Shown here piece by piece: positions 45,884 through 54,944 of a stretch of 64,000 bases of DNA. The stretch's first letter is position 1. Each line of letters starts with the position of its first letter. The notes beneath the pieces are model-generated. The model was not told the DNA's origin and did not search any database. It saw nothing but the letters and a program-made list of their open reading frames with translations. Made by a program: the position numbers and the translations under genes. The DNA comes from Betaproteobacteria bacterium (GTDB taxonomy: Bacteria > Pseudomonadota > Gammaproteobacteria > Burkholderiales > Usitatibacteraceae): assembly GCA_016720925.1 (NCBI GenBank), contig JADKJR010000001.1:496001-560000 (forward strand), in the 5' to 3' direction.

Positions 45884-46524
45884 CGAATGGTTACGTCCTT
45901 GCTCCAAGTCTAGCGAGGGTCCCGTACGCGGAATTATGGCGGCGTGTCCAGACTCAATTGCGCGGCATATTCAGTGCGGACGAGTTGTTTGGAATACCGA
46001 AGAGCAGGTTACCGAATAGCTCGAACGAAAAAGTTTAGCTTACGCACCAAAGTGTGGTGGAGGGGTCACGCTACCCCAATTGGTAGTGGTATTATTGTTT
46101 TTTCTGGAATGGTACTTGTGTCGTTCCTGGCCTCTTTGTGCCACGTTTCACGGAACGCGCAAGGCCGTGCGCTTTTCTTAAACCCGATACGATGTGGCGA
46201 CGGGGAACAAGTAATTCACTATTCTTATTCGGTCGGCTATTGCAGGTATGAATGAGCCAACAAATGAAATGTCGGTTTCATATCCTGGCGGTTCAGGAAG
46301 TTGCTTGATTCAACAGCACTCGTGAATAAGGCGTCTGAGAGAGTGAATTCGCGTACGAGTTGTGAGATGCGTAAGTCATTGACGAGGTAAATGAAAATGT
46401 TGAAATATAGGAAATTTGCATTTGAAGCGACATATCCAGGACTTTCTGGCAGCGCAACCCGAAGGCGCGCTCGACGTATTTCTGTCTGCGCGTGCGTAGG
46501 TCGTTGTTTCAGCTCGGAGTGATT
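45884..46524. other. Region without a supported gene
   Basis: AT-richer than its surroundings and without a domain-bearing frame. It lies between the JetD remnant and the DUF262 gene and probably includes that gene's promoter. Confidence 0.45.
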
Positions 46525-47618
46525 GTGCGGCGGATGCAGAAACCTACAAATGACTACGTGGTGATAGCTACGGACCAAGAGCTTGAAAGACTTGAAGCGG
46601 AAATAAAGGCGAAGCAGGTTGAGGTCAAGTACGACACTCGCGACTTTGTCGTGGACTACATTGTTGACAAGTATCGCGAAGACTTTTTCTACGTTCCCGC
46701 ATACCAGAGAGAATTCATCTGGAAGCTCGATTTGCAGTCCGCGTTCATTGAGTCGCTCGTTCTGGGATTGCCCATCCCAATGTTGTTTCTTGCGGACATG
46801 GATGATGGAAGGTTAGAAATTGTTGATGGCGCTCAACGTGTACGCACATTAGAGTCCTTCACGAATGATGCCTTCTCGCTCTCTGGGTTGAAGGCAATTC
46901 CCTCGCTCAATGGCTTTCGTTTTTCTCAGATGCCAAAGGCCCAACAAAGGAAATTGCTAACAAAGGCGCTTAGATGCATTGTGTTGGAGGACTCAACGAC
47001 TGAGCAGGTTCGACAAGATATTTTTCATCGTATTAACCGTCATGGCTCAAAGGTAAAAGCCGTTGAGGCTAGAAGGGGTAGCCTTCAGGGACCTTTCATT
47101 GCGTTTATCCAACAAATGGCGTCGCGCCCTCTTTTTAGGAAGCTCTGCCCAATTAGCGCTGCGCTTCTAGCAAGAAGGAGGACGAGGAACTTGTTACTCG
47201 GTTCTTCGCTATTCCGATTTGTACAAATCCTTCAAGCACGATGTTGATAACTTTGTTGGAGAGTTCGTAGAAGAACGCAGAGAGACCTTCGATCAGGATA
47301 GATATCGCAGCGAATTTGACGCCACACTAAAATTTGTAAGTAAGTACTTCCCGAACGGTTTCGCGAAAGCTGAAAAACGCAACTACAACGCCGAGAGTCC
47401 GTTTCGAGGCAATCGCTGTTGGAACAAATCTTGCGCTAAGAATTGATCCGCGTTTGGTGCCAGCTATTGATCCAAATGAATTGCTAAATACCAAAGCCTT
47501 TTATTACCTCACCAGAACTCACGCAAGTAATTCGGGGCCGCGTCTCGCGAGCCGGGTTGAGTATGTGCGAGACATGTTGCTAACAGGAGACTCCCCGCAT
47601 GCCCGGACTGCGGACTGA
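46525..47618 (+). pseudogene. DUF262 (GmrS/DndB-like ParB-fold) protein, split by frameshifts
   Basis: Start at GTG 46525 (RBS GGAG) or ATG 46534. The N-terminal part has FFYVPAYQREFIWKLDLQSAFIESLVLGLPIPMLFL and VDGAQRVRTLESF (DUF262; normally DGQQR), and FHRINRHGSKV. Three frame changes (about 47174, 47210, 47387) are needed to continue EDEELVTRFFA, SDLYKSFKHDVDNFVGEFVEE and TPRVRFEAIAVGTNLALRIDP to the stop at 47618. It overlaps the HEPN gene by 20 nt. DUF262 proteins are nucleoside-triphosphate-dependent components of modification-dependent restriction. Confidence 0.78.
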
Positions 47619-48285
47619 ATTCGCCTCCCGGCAAAAAGAACTTGAGCAGTTCATTAGCTTTCTAAGCGAACTAGACAAACAAGCACCACTTGTCGGGTCG
47701 CGCGAAGCTAAGAAGGTCACCGGTCGCTTGTCGGTACTGAAGGCGTCAACATTTTTGATGGCCTACAACCTCGTCGAATATTCCGTTCGACAGTCCTTTG
47801 CACTTCTATACCAAAAAGTTGAAGAGAAGAGCGCAACCTTTCGGACGCTTGATGAGCCGTTTCGCGAGCTATGGTTGACGCAGCAATTGAAAGATCGCGA
47901 TGTTGCTTGGCTCTCAAGACTCGTACCGCAAACACACAAGAAAGCTATTGGATTTGTCGCCAATGACACGCCGCTGCTTCTGAATCCGAGATATCTGCCG
48001 ATCGAGGGGAATCTTGATGCGGACGAAATAAGGATCCTATTTAGCAAACACGGACTGCGTTTAACAGTAAGCAAGAGCGCAAGTGGTGGCGCTACGCTCA
48101 AGACGGTCAAAACGAAACGCAATGCATTGGCGCATGGCCTTGAAACGTTCACTGAATGCGGTCGCCAGTTCGGCGTGAGCGATCTAGAGCAAATATGTTC
48201 AGAGACGTGCTTGTTCGTCTCGGGGGTAGTTGCAAGCGCGGAGCGGGCCGAGCGAAGCTCAGCAGGCACCAGAAAGGTGCCATAG
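47599..48285 (+). CDS. HEPN-like nuclease of the MAE_28990/MAE_18760 type
   Basis: 228 residues, intact. The HEPN active-site motif R-x4-H is visible in KTKRNALAHGLETF, within a C-terminal helix, after helical segments (RQKELEQFISFLSELDK, FLMAYNLVEYSVRQSFALLY). This architecture fits the MAE_28990/MAE_18760 HEPN family, which I recall next to DUF262 genes and DNA methyltransferases. HEPN proteins of this class are RNases that cause abortive infection. Stop and next start share one base. Confidence 0.78.
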   Translation: MPGLRTEFASRQKELEQFISFLSELDKQAPLVGSREAKKVTGRLSVLKASTFLMAYNLVEYSVRQSFALLYQKVEEKSATFRTLDEPFRELWLTQQLKDRDVAWLSRLVPQTHKKAIGFVANDTPLLLNPRYLPIEGNLDADEIRILFSKHGLRLTVSKSASGGATLKTVKTKRNALAHGLETFTECGRQFGVSDLEQICSETCLFVSGVVASAERAERSSAGTRKVP

Positions 48286-49474
48286 TGTTCGAGAGATCTC
48301 ATTCTGCGGAATTTGAGCCTGCAAAAAATCAAAACATTGCGGAGCAGAGGTCAAGCCTTGTTTCATGGTTGACCTCCACATCTGCGCCGGACTGGTGCGA
48401 TTTTCCAAAGAGCATAAGAGTCGTAGACCTATTCTCAGGATGCGGAGGCTTAACGCTTGGTGTTTCTGAGGCTGCGCGTGCGGCCCAAGTTGGCACTGAA
48501 GTTGTTTTGGCTTGCGACACCAACGATAGCGCCCTCTCAGTTTATCGACAGAATTTTGGGAAAATCGGTGACCGTATCGTGCACGCTGATCTCATGAGCG
48601 CATTTGCTGACCCAAAGGAGTTTCATTTCAGCTCCGGCGTTGTTCCCTATAGCGAGTTTGGCCACATTGACTTACTTGTTGCTGGCCCGCCGCCGTGTCA
48701 AGGGCACTCGGATCTGAACAACTCGACTCGCAGATCCGACCCGCAATGAACTCTATTTGGCGCCATTTCTGGCTGCTGAGCGACTTCGACCATCGTTTGT
48801 GCTGGTGGAGAATGTTCCGGGTGTGCGGCATGCAGAATCTACTGTTGTTACTCGAGCGAAAAAGAAACTTGCGTCCCTAGGCTATAAGAGCGTTGATTTT
48901 TCAGTGTCCGCCGCTTCGGCAGGCTTGCCGCAAACGCGCACAAGGCACGCGCTCTTAGCTTGGTCAAGTTCATTTTTCTCCGGAACATTCTCGGTCGAAC
49001 CATCGACTGTTGGCCCTGCACTATTTCCATTCATTCGTGATTTGGAGGACGAATGTCTTGAGGCTACTAGTGCATCCAATCGCGCTGCAGGGCTTTCTAA
49101 TGAGAATTCGGCTGCGCATTGACTACTTGTTCAAAAACGCGCTCTATGAATTGCCGAATAGTCACCGGCCGCCATGCCACCAAAATGACAACCACTCATA
49201 CAAGTCAATGTATGGACGGCTTCGTGAAGATCAGCCTGCGCAGACAATAACCTCAGGATTTGGCTCAATGGGGCAAGGGAGGTTTGTTCATCCGACGCGA
49301 AGGCGAACCATTACTGCGCACGAGGCTGCGCGAATTCAAGGGTTCCCAGATTTCTTTAGCTTCGAAGGAATTGAAAGAGTTACGGCACTGCGAGAGATGA
49401 TTGGAAATGCGGTGCCTCCGCCGCTGGCAATGGCAATTGTTTTTGGCTTGCTGCCATTGCTAGCAAAGCGTTAG
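48285..49474 (+). pseudogene. C5 cytosine DNA methyltransferase, split by two frameshifts
   Basis: GTG start at 48285. Motif I VVDLFSGCGGLTLG, the PCQ catalytic motif IV (VAGPPPCQGHSD), ENV motif (FVLVENVPGV), motif VIII GLPQTRTRHALLAW, and motifs IX-X (HEAARIQGFPDFF, REMIGNAVPPPLA) are all present. Frame changes are needed at about 48744 (joining DP to NELYLAPFLAAERL) and 49114 (joining NENS to LRIDYLFKNAL). It would methylate cytosine C5 and protect host DNA from the nuclease at 49687. If the breaks are real the cell would lack protection, which argues for sequencing error or for loss of both. Confidence 0.87.
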
Positions 49475-49686
49475 GTGGCCGCACAATTTTAGGTGGCACC
49501 TTTTGACCGCAAGACTCCGTTCGAATGCGATGAACTAAAGAGCAAGGTTCGTCATGTTATTGAAAACGAATCGTCGGAGTCGAACTTAATTTCATCATGG
49601 TCGTATCGAAGGTCAATTAGTCTATTCAAACTGACATTGCCCGGCGCGCTACGCAACTTAAGTCTTAGACTCTACGAACACCTCCG

Positions 49687-50229
49687 ATGTCTTCCGATCA
49701 TTTCGAAAACCTGATCCGCACCCTGCTTGAGGCCGATGGCTACTGGGTCGTCCAATCCTTCAAGGTCAACGTCTCCAAGCAAGAAAAGCGACAAATAGGC
49801 AAGCACACGATTCCAAGGCCGGAAATAGACTTACTAGCACTGGACTTTTCTAAGAACGAAATAATCGCGTTCGAAGCGAAGTCATTTCTGGATTCATCAG
49901 GCACGCGAGCCAGCGCGCTCTTGGCCACACAGGAAATCCCGGAGGGCAAGTACAAGTTGTTCACCTGTGAAAACTACAGGAACATAGTATTGGGGAGGCT
50001 GAAGCAGGACCTTCAAGCTAGGGCGATGGCAAACTCCAGAACAACCGTTCGCTTGGGGCTTGTGATTGGCAACGTTTACGCGAGGGACGTAATTCCAATT
50101 CGGCAACATGCGAAAAGGCAGGGGTGGGTGTACTGGTCTCCGCGCCTCTTGAAACGAAAGCTGCGAGCACAGGCCGCGCGGCATGAGAACGACTCCGTCA
50201 TCATCGCAACAAAGGTCTTACTGCGATGA
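49687..50229 (+). CDS. PD-(D/E)XK restriction-endonuclease-like protein
   Basis: 180 residues, intact. The catalytic pattern D48 (RPEIDLLALD) and E63-x-K65 (IIAFEAKS) follows an N-terminal helix (HFENLIRTLLEADGYWVVQSF), as in restriction endonuclease-like and Mrr-like proteins. It lies 212 bp after the methyltransferase on the same strand and is the probable cognate nuclease. Recognition sequence unknown. Confidence 0.75.
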   Translation: MSSDHFENLIRTLLEADGYWVVQSFKVNVSKQEKRQIGKHTIPRPEIDLLALDFSKNEIIAFEAKSFLDSSGTRASALLATQEIPEGKYKLFTCENYRNIVLGRLKQDLQARAMANSRTTVRLGLVIGNVYARDVIPIRQHAKRQGWVYWSPRLLKRKLRAQAARHENDSVIIATKVLLR

Positions 50230-50367
50230 CCAAAAGGATGTCTAAGCCGGCGCTCAACACAGTTGCACTGTGTGCCGGTCTTGAATAAATCGGTAAATTG
50301 GGGGCAGGCGGATTCAACTATTAAGTGCGACGGTTGATCAAGCGAAGAATACTTCATGTGCAGAACT

Positions 50368-50409
50368 AAAGGGGTCAGCGTGAATTGTTTTCAAAACGCT
50401 GACCCCTTT
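50368..50409. repeat. Perfect hairpin, REP-like, between convergent genes
   Basis: 14-bp arms AAAGGGGTCAGCGT / ACGCTGACCCCTTT with a 14-nt loop GAATTGTTTTCAAA. It lies between the ends of the nuclease (plus) and the MazG gene (minus), so it may act as a bidirectional terminator. Related but incomplete sequences occur at 52449-52472 and 54865-54915. Confidence 0.7.
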
Positions 50410-50461
50410 GCTCCAGATATGAGTCGCAATAACAACACGAACGCCTTTTCCACCCTGACGT

Positions 50462-50890
50462 TCAACTGGTACCCACGCGCCCAAGCATTTCGCGAATCTT
50501 CGGCTCCGGCTTCCAGTAACCAGGCCCTTTCAGGAATTTGCCATTCTCATCGTAGATCGGTTTTCCATCGGCGCCGAGCTTGCTTTCGTTGCTATCCATA
50601 ATCACATTCAATACGTCCTCGAGCGGGAGACCATATTTGAGGGCTTCCGACCGGCAGTAGACGATGATGTCGCCGAGTACATCGGCAATGGCAACCGCCA
50701 GGTCGGTTGCGCTTGCGCCATTCGCCGCGGCCGCAACGATCTCATCGATCTCGTCGACTTCATCGCGCAACGTGTTCTTGAATTTGCCCAGCCGGTCTGC
50801 GACGTCTGCCGGGATGGTGGGAACGGCGTGGCGTGGCAGGCTATACATTTCATTCATGAGAGCGATGCGTTCTGCAAAGGGTTTGTTCAC
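50462..50890 (-). CDS. MazG-like nucleotide pyrophosphohydrolase
   Basis: 142 residues from a GTG start at 50890 (GGAGA upstream). LRDEVDEIDEIV and IADVLGDIIVY give the E-x-x-E and E/D-x-x-D metal-binding motifs of all-alpha NTP pyrophosphohydrolases. An added C-terminal segment (GADGKPIYDENGKFLKGPGYWKPEPKI) is typical of phage- and MazG-related proteins. Likely hydrolyses an NTP or phosphoribosyl-ATP. Confidence 0.82.
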   Translation of the reverse strand: MNKPFAERIALMNEMYSLPRHAVPTIPADVADRLGKFKNTLRDEVDEIDEIVAAAANGASATDLAVAIADVLGDIIVYCRSEALKYGLPLEDVLNVIMDSNESKLGADGKPIYDENGKFLKGPGYWKPEPKIREMLGRVGTS

Positions 50891-51366
50891 TGAGTTCTCC
50901 AATGCTGGTTTGATAATTGCGATGCAATCACGCAAGTTTGCAGCAGAATTTGCCGCGCGCCAGTCCCCACTTGCGAATAATGGCGGGCCAGGAACGCATT
51001 TGCTCTCAAGAGTTTGGATCCTGAAAGTCATGCGAGTCAGGCTCTTTAACTCCGGGTGATGGCGGCATTTACCTGCCGATCTCGTTTATTGGTATGAGGC
51101 GCCGTCTCGAAGGTGCGATGGTTGCGTTTCCATCAAACCCAAGCGCTGGTGCGGTTTTCCGGTCATTGTTGGCCGGAAACGCGCGCTAATTATGGCGCAA
51201 CCATTTGGGGAACCTCTATTTACCTCCGTTCGTGCTGAGGTATCGAAGCACATTCAACATAAATGTCTGATACGTTTGATGCCGCAAGGCCCCTCGATAC
51301 CTCAGGGCGAACGGAAATGAGGTTTCGAGAATCTCCCTTTGTTGCTTGACTGAAACTGGAGCCACC
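50891..51366. other. Intergenic region, no supported gene
   Basis: Divergent promoters for the MazG gene and the collagen-like gene must lie here. A minus-strand frame at 51216-51467 overlaps the next gene and has no support. Confidence 0.4.
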
Positions 51367-52401
51367 ATGATCCTCCGCTGCCTTAAGTCATTTCTGCCGA
51401 TCCTGGCGTTTGCCGTCGTATTCTTTGCCGCAGGCAATGGAGAAGCGCAAATCCCGCAAACCATCAACTACCAGGGCTATCTCACCGACAGCGCAGGAAC
51501 ACCGGTGAATAAGGCTGTGAATGTCACTTTCCGCCTCTACGCGGCGGCCTCGGGTGGCGAGCGAGTGTGGGAAGAGACGCAGTCGGGCGTTGGTGTGACG
51601 AACGGCCTCTTCAATGCGGTACTGGGCAGCAACAACGGTCTGAAAATTCCGTTCGATGTCCCATATTTCCTCAGCGTGCAAATCAACAGTGACGCCCAGA
51701 TGGAGAAACGCCAGCCGCTGAGCGCCGTGCCGTATGCGCTGCGAGCGGATACGGCGAATGCGGTCGCGGCAGGCGCGACGATCGCTGCCTCGCAACTCAC
51801 CGGGTCGATCACGACGGCGACAATTCCGGTGGCAAATGTGATCGGTGCGGTTGCAGGCCCTGCCGGGCCGACCGGGCCGGGGCCAGCAGGAGTGCAGGGG
51901 CCCGCAGGAGCGCAGGGGCCAGTGGGACCGCTGCCGACGGTGCGGGTCGCCTCGATGCCGAATTGCTGCTTCTCGATCGACAACTTGGCCGTCGGAGAAG
52001 CCAACGCCCAACCGGTGCTGCTGAAGAACACCGGCGGCGCCGGCACGTTCCTCGTCCGCGTCGACGCACAGCTCAACAACTTCGGAACACTGTACTTCAA
52101 CTACCACTGCAAGTTGCAGAGCCTCGCGTACCCGGCAATTCTCGGCACACCGTTTAGCGACATCGCCGGCACGCGCCGGGATGTCCATTGGCGTACCGGC
52201 AAGGACAGTAGTGGGAACAGCACAGGCGCGAACGGCGTGTCGATCTCGATGCAGGCGACGGTGTCAGCCGGGATCTTAAGCACAGATGTCAGGCTGGTCT
52301 GCTGGGGCACGTGGGATGGCAACAGCCCGCCCATTGTCGACTACGGCTCCGGCGTGGAATCCGCGATCCTGACCCTGCAACCGATCGGCGGGATCTCCTA
52401 G
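51367..52401 (+). CDS. Secreted protein with collagen-like repeats
   Basis: 344 residues. Signal peptide ends at NGEAQ; IPQTINYQGYLTDSAGTPVNKAVNVTFRLYAAASGG is a start common to phage-tail-like and adhesin proteins. A middle stretch (AGPAGPTGPGPAGVQGPAGAQGPVGP) contains Gly-Pro-rich collagen-like triplets. The C-terminal half is beta-rich with three Cys. Surface or extracellular, function unknown. Confidence 0.72.
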   Translation: MILRCLKSFLPILAFAVVFFAAGNGEAQIPQTINYQGYLTDSAGTPVNKAVNVTFRLYAAASGGERVWEETQSGVGVTNGLFNAVLGSNNGLKIPFDVPYFLSVQINSDAQMEKRQPLSAVPYALRADTANAVAAGATIAASQLTGSITTATIPVANVIGAVAGPAGPTGPGPAGVQGPAGAQGPVGPLPTVRVASMPNCCFSIDNLAVGEANAQPVLLKNTGGAGTFLVRVDAQLNNFGTLYFNYHCKLQSLAYPAILGTPFSDIAGTRRDVHWRTGKDSSGNSTGANGVSISMQATVSAGILSTDVRLVCWGTWDGNSPPIVDYGSGVESAILTLQPIGGIS

Positions 52402-52448
52402 TCATTCGTGCGAGCAGGTCGATGGCGAAAAGTGAATATTGCGGAAAT

Positions 52449-52472
52449 CAAAGGGGTCAACGCTATTTGTTT
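52449..52472. repeat. REP-like half element
   Basis: AAAGGGGTCAACGCTATTTG then TTTT, close to the left arm and loop of the hairpin at 50368-50409 but without its right arm. Probably a decayed copy. Confidence 0.45.
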
Positions 52473-52480
52473 TGCAAGGA

Positions 52481-52560
52481 GAGGATAAATGGGGCCACCA
52501 TTTTTCAGCAAAAAAGGCCGAAACCCCAGCATTTACAGGCGATCCAGGCCATTTATCCTC
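52481..52560. repeat. 80-bp imperfect palindrome
   Basis: Perfect 12-bp terminal arms GAGGATAAATGG / CCATTTATCCTC enclose 56 bp in which GGCC and GGGG/CCCC pairs can form inner stems. It could be a miniature transposable element or a transcribed hairpin. It lies just after a REP-like half element and before the convergent gene end at 52608. Confidence 0.5.
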
Positions 52561-52607
52561 GGGAAGCCGCACCAGTGCTAGTGTTTGGTGGTGGGTCTGT
52601 CAGCGCA

Positions 52608-53300
52608 TCACCGCCCCTCTGACTCGCGCCCAAACTGCGCCAGCTTTTCCAAAAACTCCCTCGCCACCACCACATCTCTCCCCGCAATCCCATCCGTGAA
52701 TTTCTGGAACCGTGGCGATTTACCCAGCCGCCCGGCCAGTTGCTTTGATGCCCACAACGCGAAGGGAATGAAGGCGACGCCGAAGGCAATACTCCACGCG
52801 ATGAATGTCGGCATGAATGCGGAAACGGTGTAGAGGTTCACACCCAGCAGGCCTTTGAACAGCACCAGCACAAAGGGAATCCACCACAGCAGCTGTCCGG
52901 TGAGGAACGCCCACTTGAATGTGTTGAGCCGCGCGATCTTGATTTGCTCGATCTGGCTTTGCAGTTCCAGCACCGGGCGGCCGTAGTCGAGGCCGCGCAG
53001 CTGGCTGCGTTGATGGATGTTCAATGCCAGCATCACCACGGTCCAGGCCTGCAGCAACACGGCCGGCAGCAGGAAGGCGGGCTGATCGATGTGGCGGGCG
53101 ATGAACCACCCGAAGAACGCGAGGAACGGGATGCTGAACAGGATCTGGACCACGTTGCCGGCGGTGGCGCGGCCGAGGTGTGCGCTGTGTTTTTCCACAA
53201 GGGTTTCGCGAAGCAGCAGTGTGTTCATGCGCAGCTGGGTTTCCAACTGGCGATCGCGCGCCATCCATTCCGTTTTCAGGTCATCGAGTGTGAGGTTCAT
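52608..53300 (-). CDS. Membrane protein coupled to the ECF sigma factor (possible anti-sigma)
   Basis: 230 residues. An N-terminal soluble helix (LTLDDLKTEWMARDRQLETQLRMN) precedes two pairs of membrane helices (VVQILFSIPFLAFFGWF, LLPAVLLQAWTVVMLALNI, LLWWIPFVLVLFKGLLG, FIAWSIAFGVAFIPFALW). Its ATG overlaps the sigma factor stop (ATGA). Position and topology suit an anti-sigma factor, but there is no ZAS zinc motif, so this is inference. Confidence 0.65.
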   Translation of the reverse strand: MNLTLDDLKTEWMARDRQLETQLRMNTLLLRETLVEKHSAHLGRATAGNVVQILFSIPFLAFFGWFIARHIDQPAFLLPAVLLQAWTVVMLALNIHQRSQLRGLDYGRPVLELQSQIEQIKIARLNTFKWAFLTGQLLWWIPFVLVLFKGLLGVNLYTVSAFMPTFIAWSIAFGVAFIPFALWASKQLAGRLGKSPRFQKFTDGIAGRDVVVAREFLEKLAQFGRESEGR

Positions 53301-53902
53301 GCGGGCTTTCCTTCTTTCTGTGCGTTCAGTTCGTGGAATGCGGCTTGCAGTTTGGTTTTCAGTCGATTGATGCGGGTGCTGACGTTGCTTGCGCTGATGC
53401 CGACGACCTCGGCGATTTCCTCGCTGCTGAAGCCTTCGAGGAAAAGCAGGATCAACGCGCGGTTCAATTCGTCAAGTCCATTGATCATCTGCCGCAGCGC
53501 ACGCATGTTGTCGCTGTCGTGATCGAAGAGCGCATCGGCGGCGGCGATGTCGAGTCCGTATTCCTCAAGCGGCACGGTATCGCGCACGCGCCGGCGCTCG
53601 CTGCGGTAATGCGTGATGGCCACGTTGACGGCGATGCGATACATCCACGTCGAAAACTGCACCCGCCCATCGAACCGTTCATATCCACGCCACACCTGGA
53701 TCAACATCTCCTGTACCAGGTCCTGCCGGTCGTCGCGGTCGCGGCAGTACATGTACGCGACCTTGAAAAGAATCCGCTGGTGTTGGGTCAGGCGGGCGAT
53801 GAATTCGCCGGTCAGTTCCGCGGCGGTGGAAGGCATGGCCTTGGCGTGGTCGCCGGGGTGGTTGTTCGGGGACATGACGTCGGGGTTGAGTTTGGCTTGC
53901 AT
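53297..53902 (-). CDS. ECF-family RNA polymerase sigma factor
   Basis: 201 residues. Region 2 (LFKVAYMYCRDRDDRQDLVQEMLIQVWRGYERFDGRVQFSTWMYRIAVNVAI) and region 4 (LNRALILLFLEGFSSEEIAEVVGISASNVSTRINRLKTKL) are both clear. The start at 53902 or at 53875 (MSPNNHPG) is uncertain. Followed by an overlapping membrane-protein gene that may regulate it. Confidence 0.88.
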   Translation of the reverse strand: MQAKLNPDVMSPNNHPGDHAKAMPSTAAELTGEFIARLTQHQRILFKVAYMYCRDRDDRQDLVQEMLIQVWRGYERFDGRVQFSTWMYRIAVNVAITHYRSERRRVRDTVPLEEYGLDIAAADALFDHDSDNMRALRQMINGLDELNRALILLFLEGFSSEEIAEVVGISASNVSTRINRLKTKLQAAFHELNAQKEGKPA

Positions 53903-54105
53903 GATGCGTTATTCGCGCGGTGACGGGAATAAATCACGGTGGGCGGAAAATATCTTTCAAATGGCCGGATAGCGGGATATCCACTATTGCCCAGAAGCAC
54001 AATTAAGCGGGCCAGGCGCGCACTTATTTCCGGCACGAATCATCCAGAGGAATTTATCGAGCCCGGCCCGATAGAGTTCGATAGAGTTCCTTGCGCACAC
54101 TTGAA

Positions 54106-54780
54106 CTACTTTGGCCTGGAGCAGACCCGCGTGGCGCCACCTGGCTTCATGCACTCGTTGTACTCGGCGATGGCGTTTTCCCTGTTGATTCGACTCATTT
54201 CCGCTCGGCACGCTGCGCTGGCGTTGCATTCCGCAATGGTTTTTCGGCGCTCTTCGGCGTGGATTGCCAGGCTTTCTTTGACCGACATCGTTCCACCGTT
54301 GGCGACATCCGTGAAGGGAATGCTGCCTACACTGGAAACCTGCTGAAGTTTGCGCATTTCGTAAGCGCATCCCCGCGGCGCCGGCATGCGCCTGACAGCC
54401 AGGGCTACTTCGCTGCTGCGGCCCACAATGATCAGTGCATCTCCGTTGCTGCAGAGAATCGTGGCCGCATCGACGCCCTGCGCGGAGATCTGCCCTTTGC
54501 CCCCGGGCCTGAAGAACGCCTGCGACACATTGATCTGGCGATAGACCCTTTCGGTCGACTTGCAGCCGGGGGCATCGCGCGGCGTCGGCCCACGGACGGC
54601 ATTGCCCTTGAAAACCAGGTAGCGCTTGGTGCCGCAATCAGTCTGAGTCGCCTTGACCACCCTGGCGTTGGCCCAGATGGGGGCATCGGCAAACGCAGGC
54701 GATGATATGTGCAGCGAGGCGAGCCCGGCAACCGTGCCCATGCCGATCAGACTGCGCCGAAATGAAGCCATTTCAAGCAT
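54106..54780 (-). CDS. Exported protein of unknown function
   Basis: 224 residues from ATG 54780, which has GGAGAG at the right distance. A signal peptide (GTVAGLASLHISSPAFA) is followed by a Cys-containing body (DCGTKRYLVFKGNAVRGPTP) and a C-terminal helical part (IAECNASAACRAEMSRINRENAIAEYNECMKPGG). No family recognised. Confidence 0.6.
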   Translation of the reverse strand: MLEMASFRRSLIGMGTVAGLASLHISSPAFADAPIWANARVVKATQTDCGTKRYLVFKGNAVRGPTPRDAPGCKSTERVYRQINVSQAFFRPGGKGQISAQGVDAATILCSNGDALIIVGRSSEVALAVRRMPAPRGCAYEMRKLQQVSSVGSIPFTDVANGGTMSVKESLAIHAEERRKTIAECNASAACRAEMSRINRENAIAEYNECMKPGGATRVCSRPK

Positions 54781-54864
54781 GTTCAATCTCTCCATGCGTC
54801 GAGGATGGAAGATTCAGACTATCCCAAACGCATGCATCAGTCTACTGCGGCAAGGCCTCAGTAG

Positions 54865-54915
54865 AGTCATAGGGGAGAGCACTATTTGTTTTGAAAACCA
54901 TTCGCGCTGACCTCG
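54865..54915. repeat. Degenerate REP-like element
   Basis: ATAGGGGAGAGCACTATTTG, then TTTTGAAAACC, then GCGCTGACCTC: recognisable remains of both arms and the loop of the hairpin at 50368-50409, with many substitutions. Confidence 0.42.
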
Positions 54916-54944
54916 TTGCTTGCTTACGCGCTTGCTTCACCAAT

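Noticed and set aside
49493..49714. 73-codon frame between the methyltransferase and the nuclease
   Set aside because: It could be a small gene (GTG start, helical product) but there is no family match and it overlaps the nuclease start.
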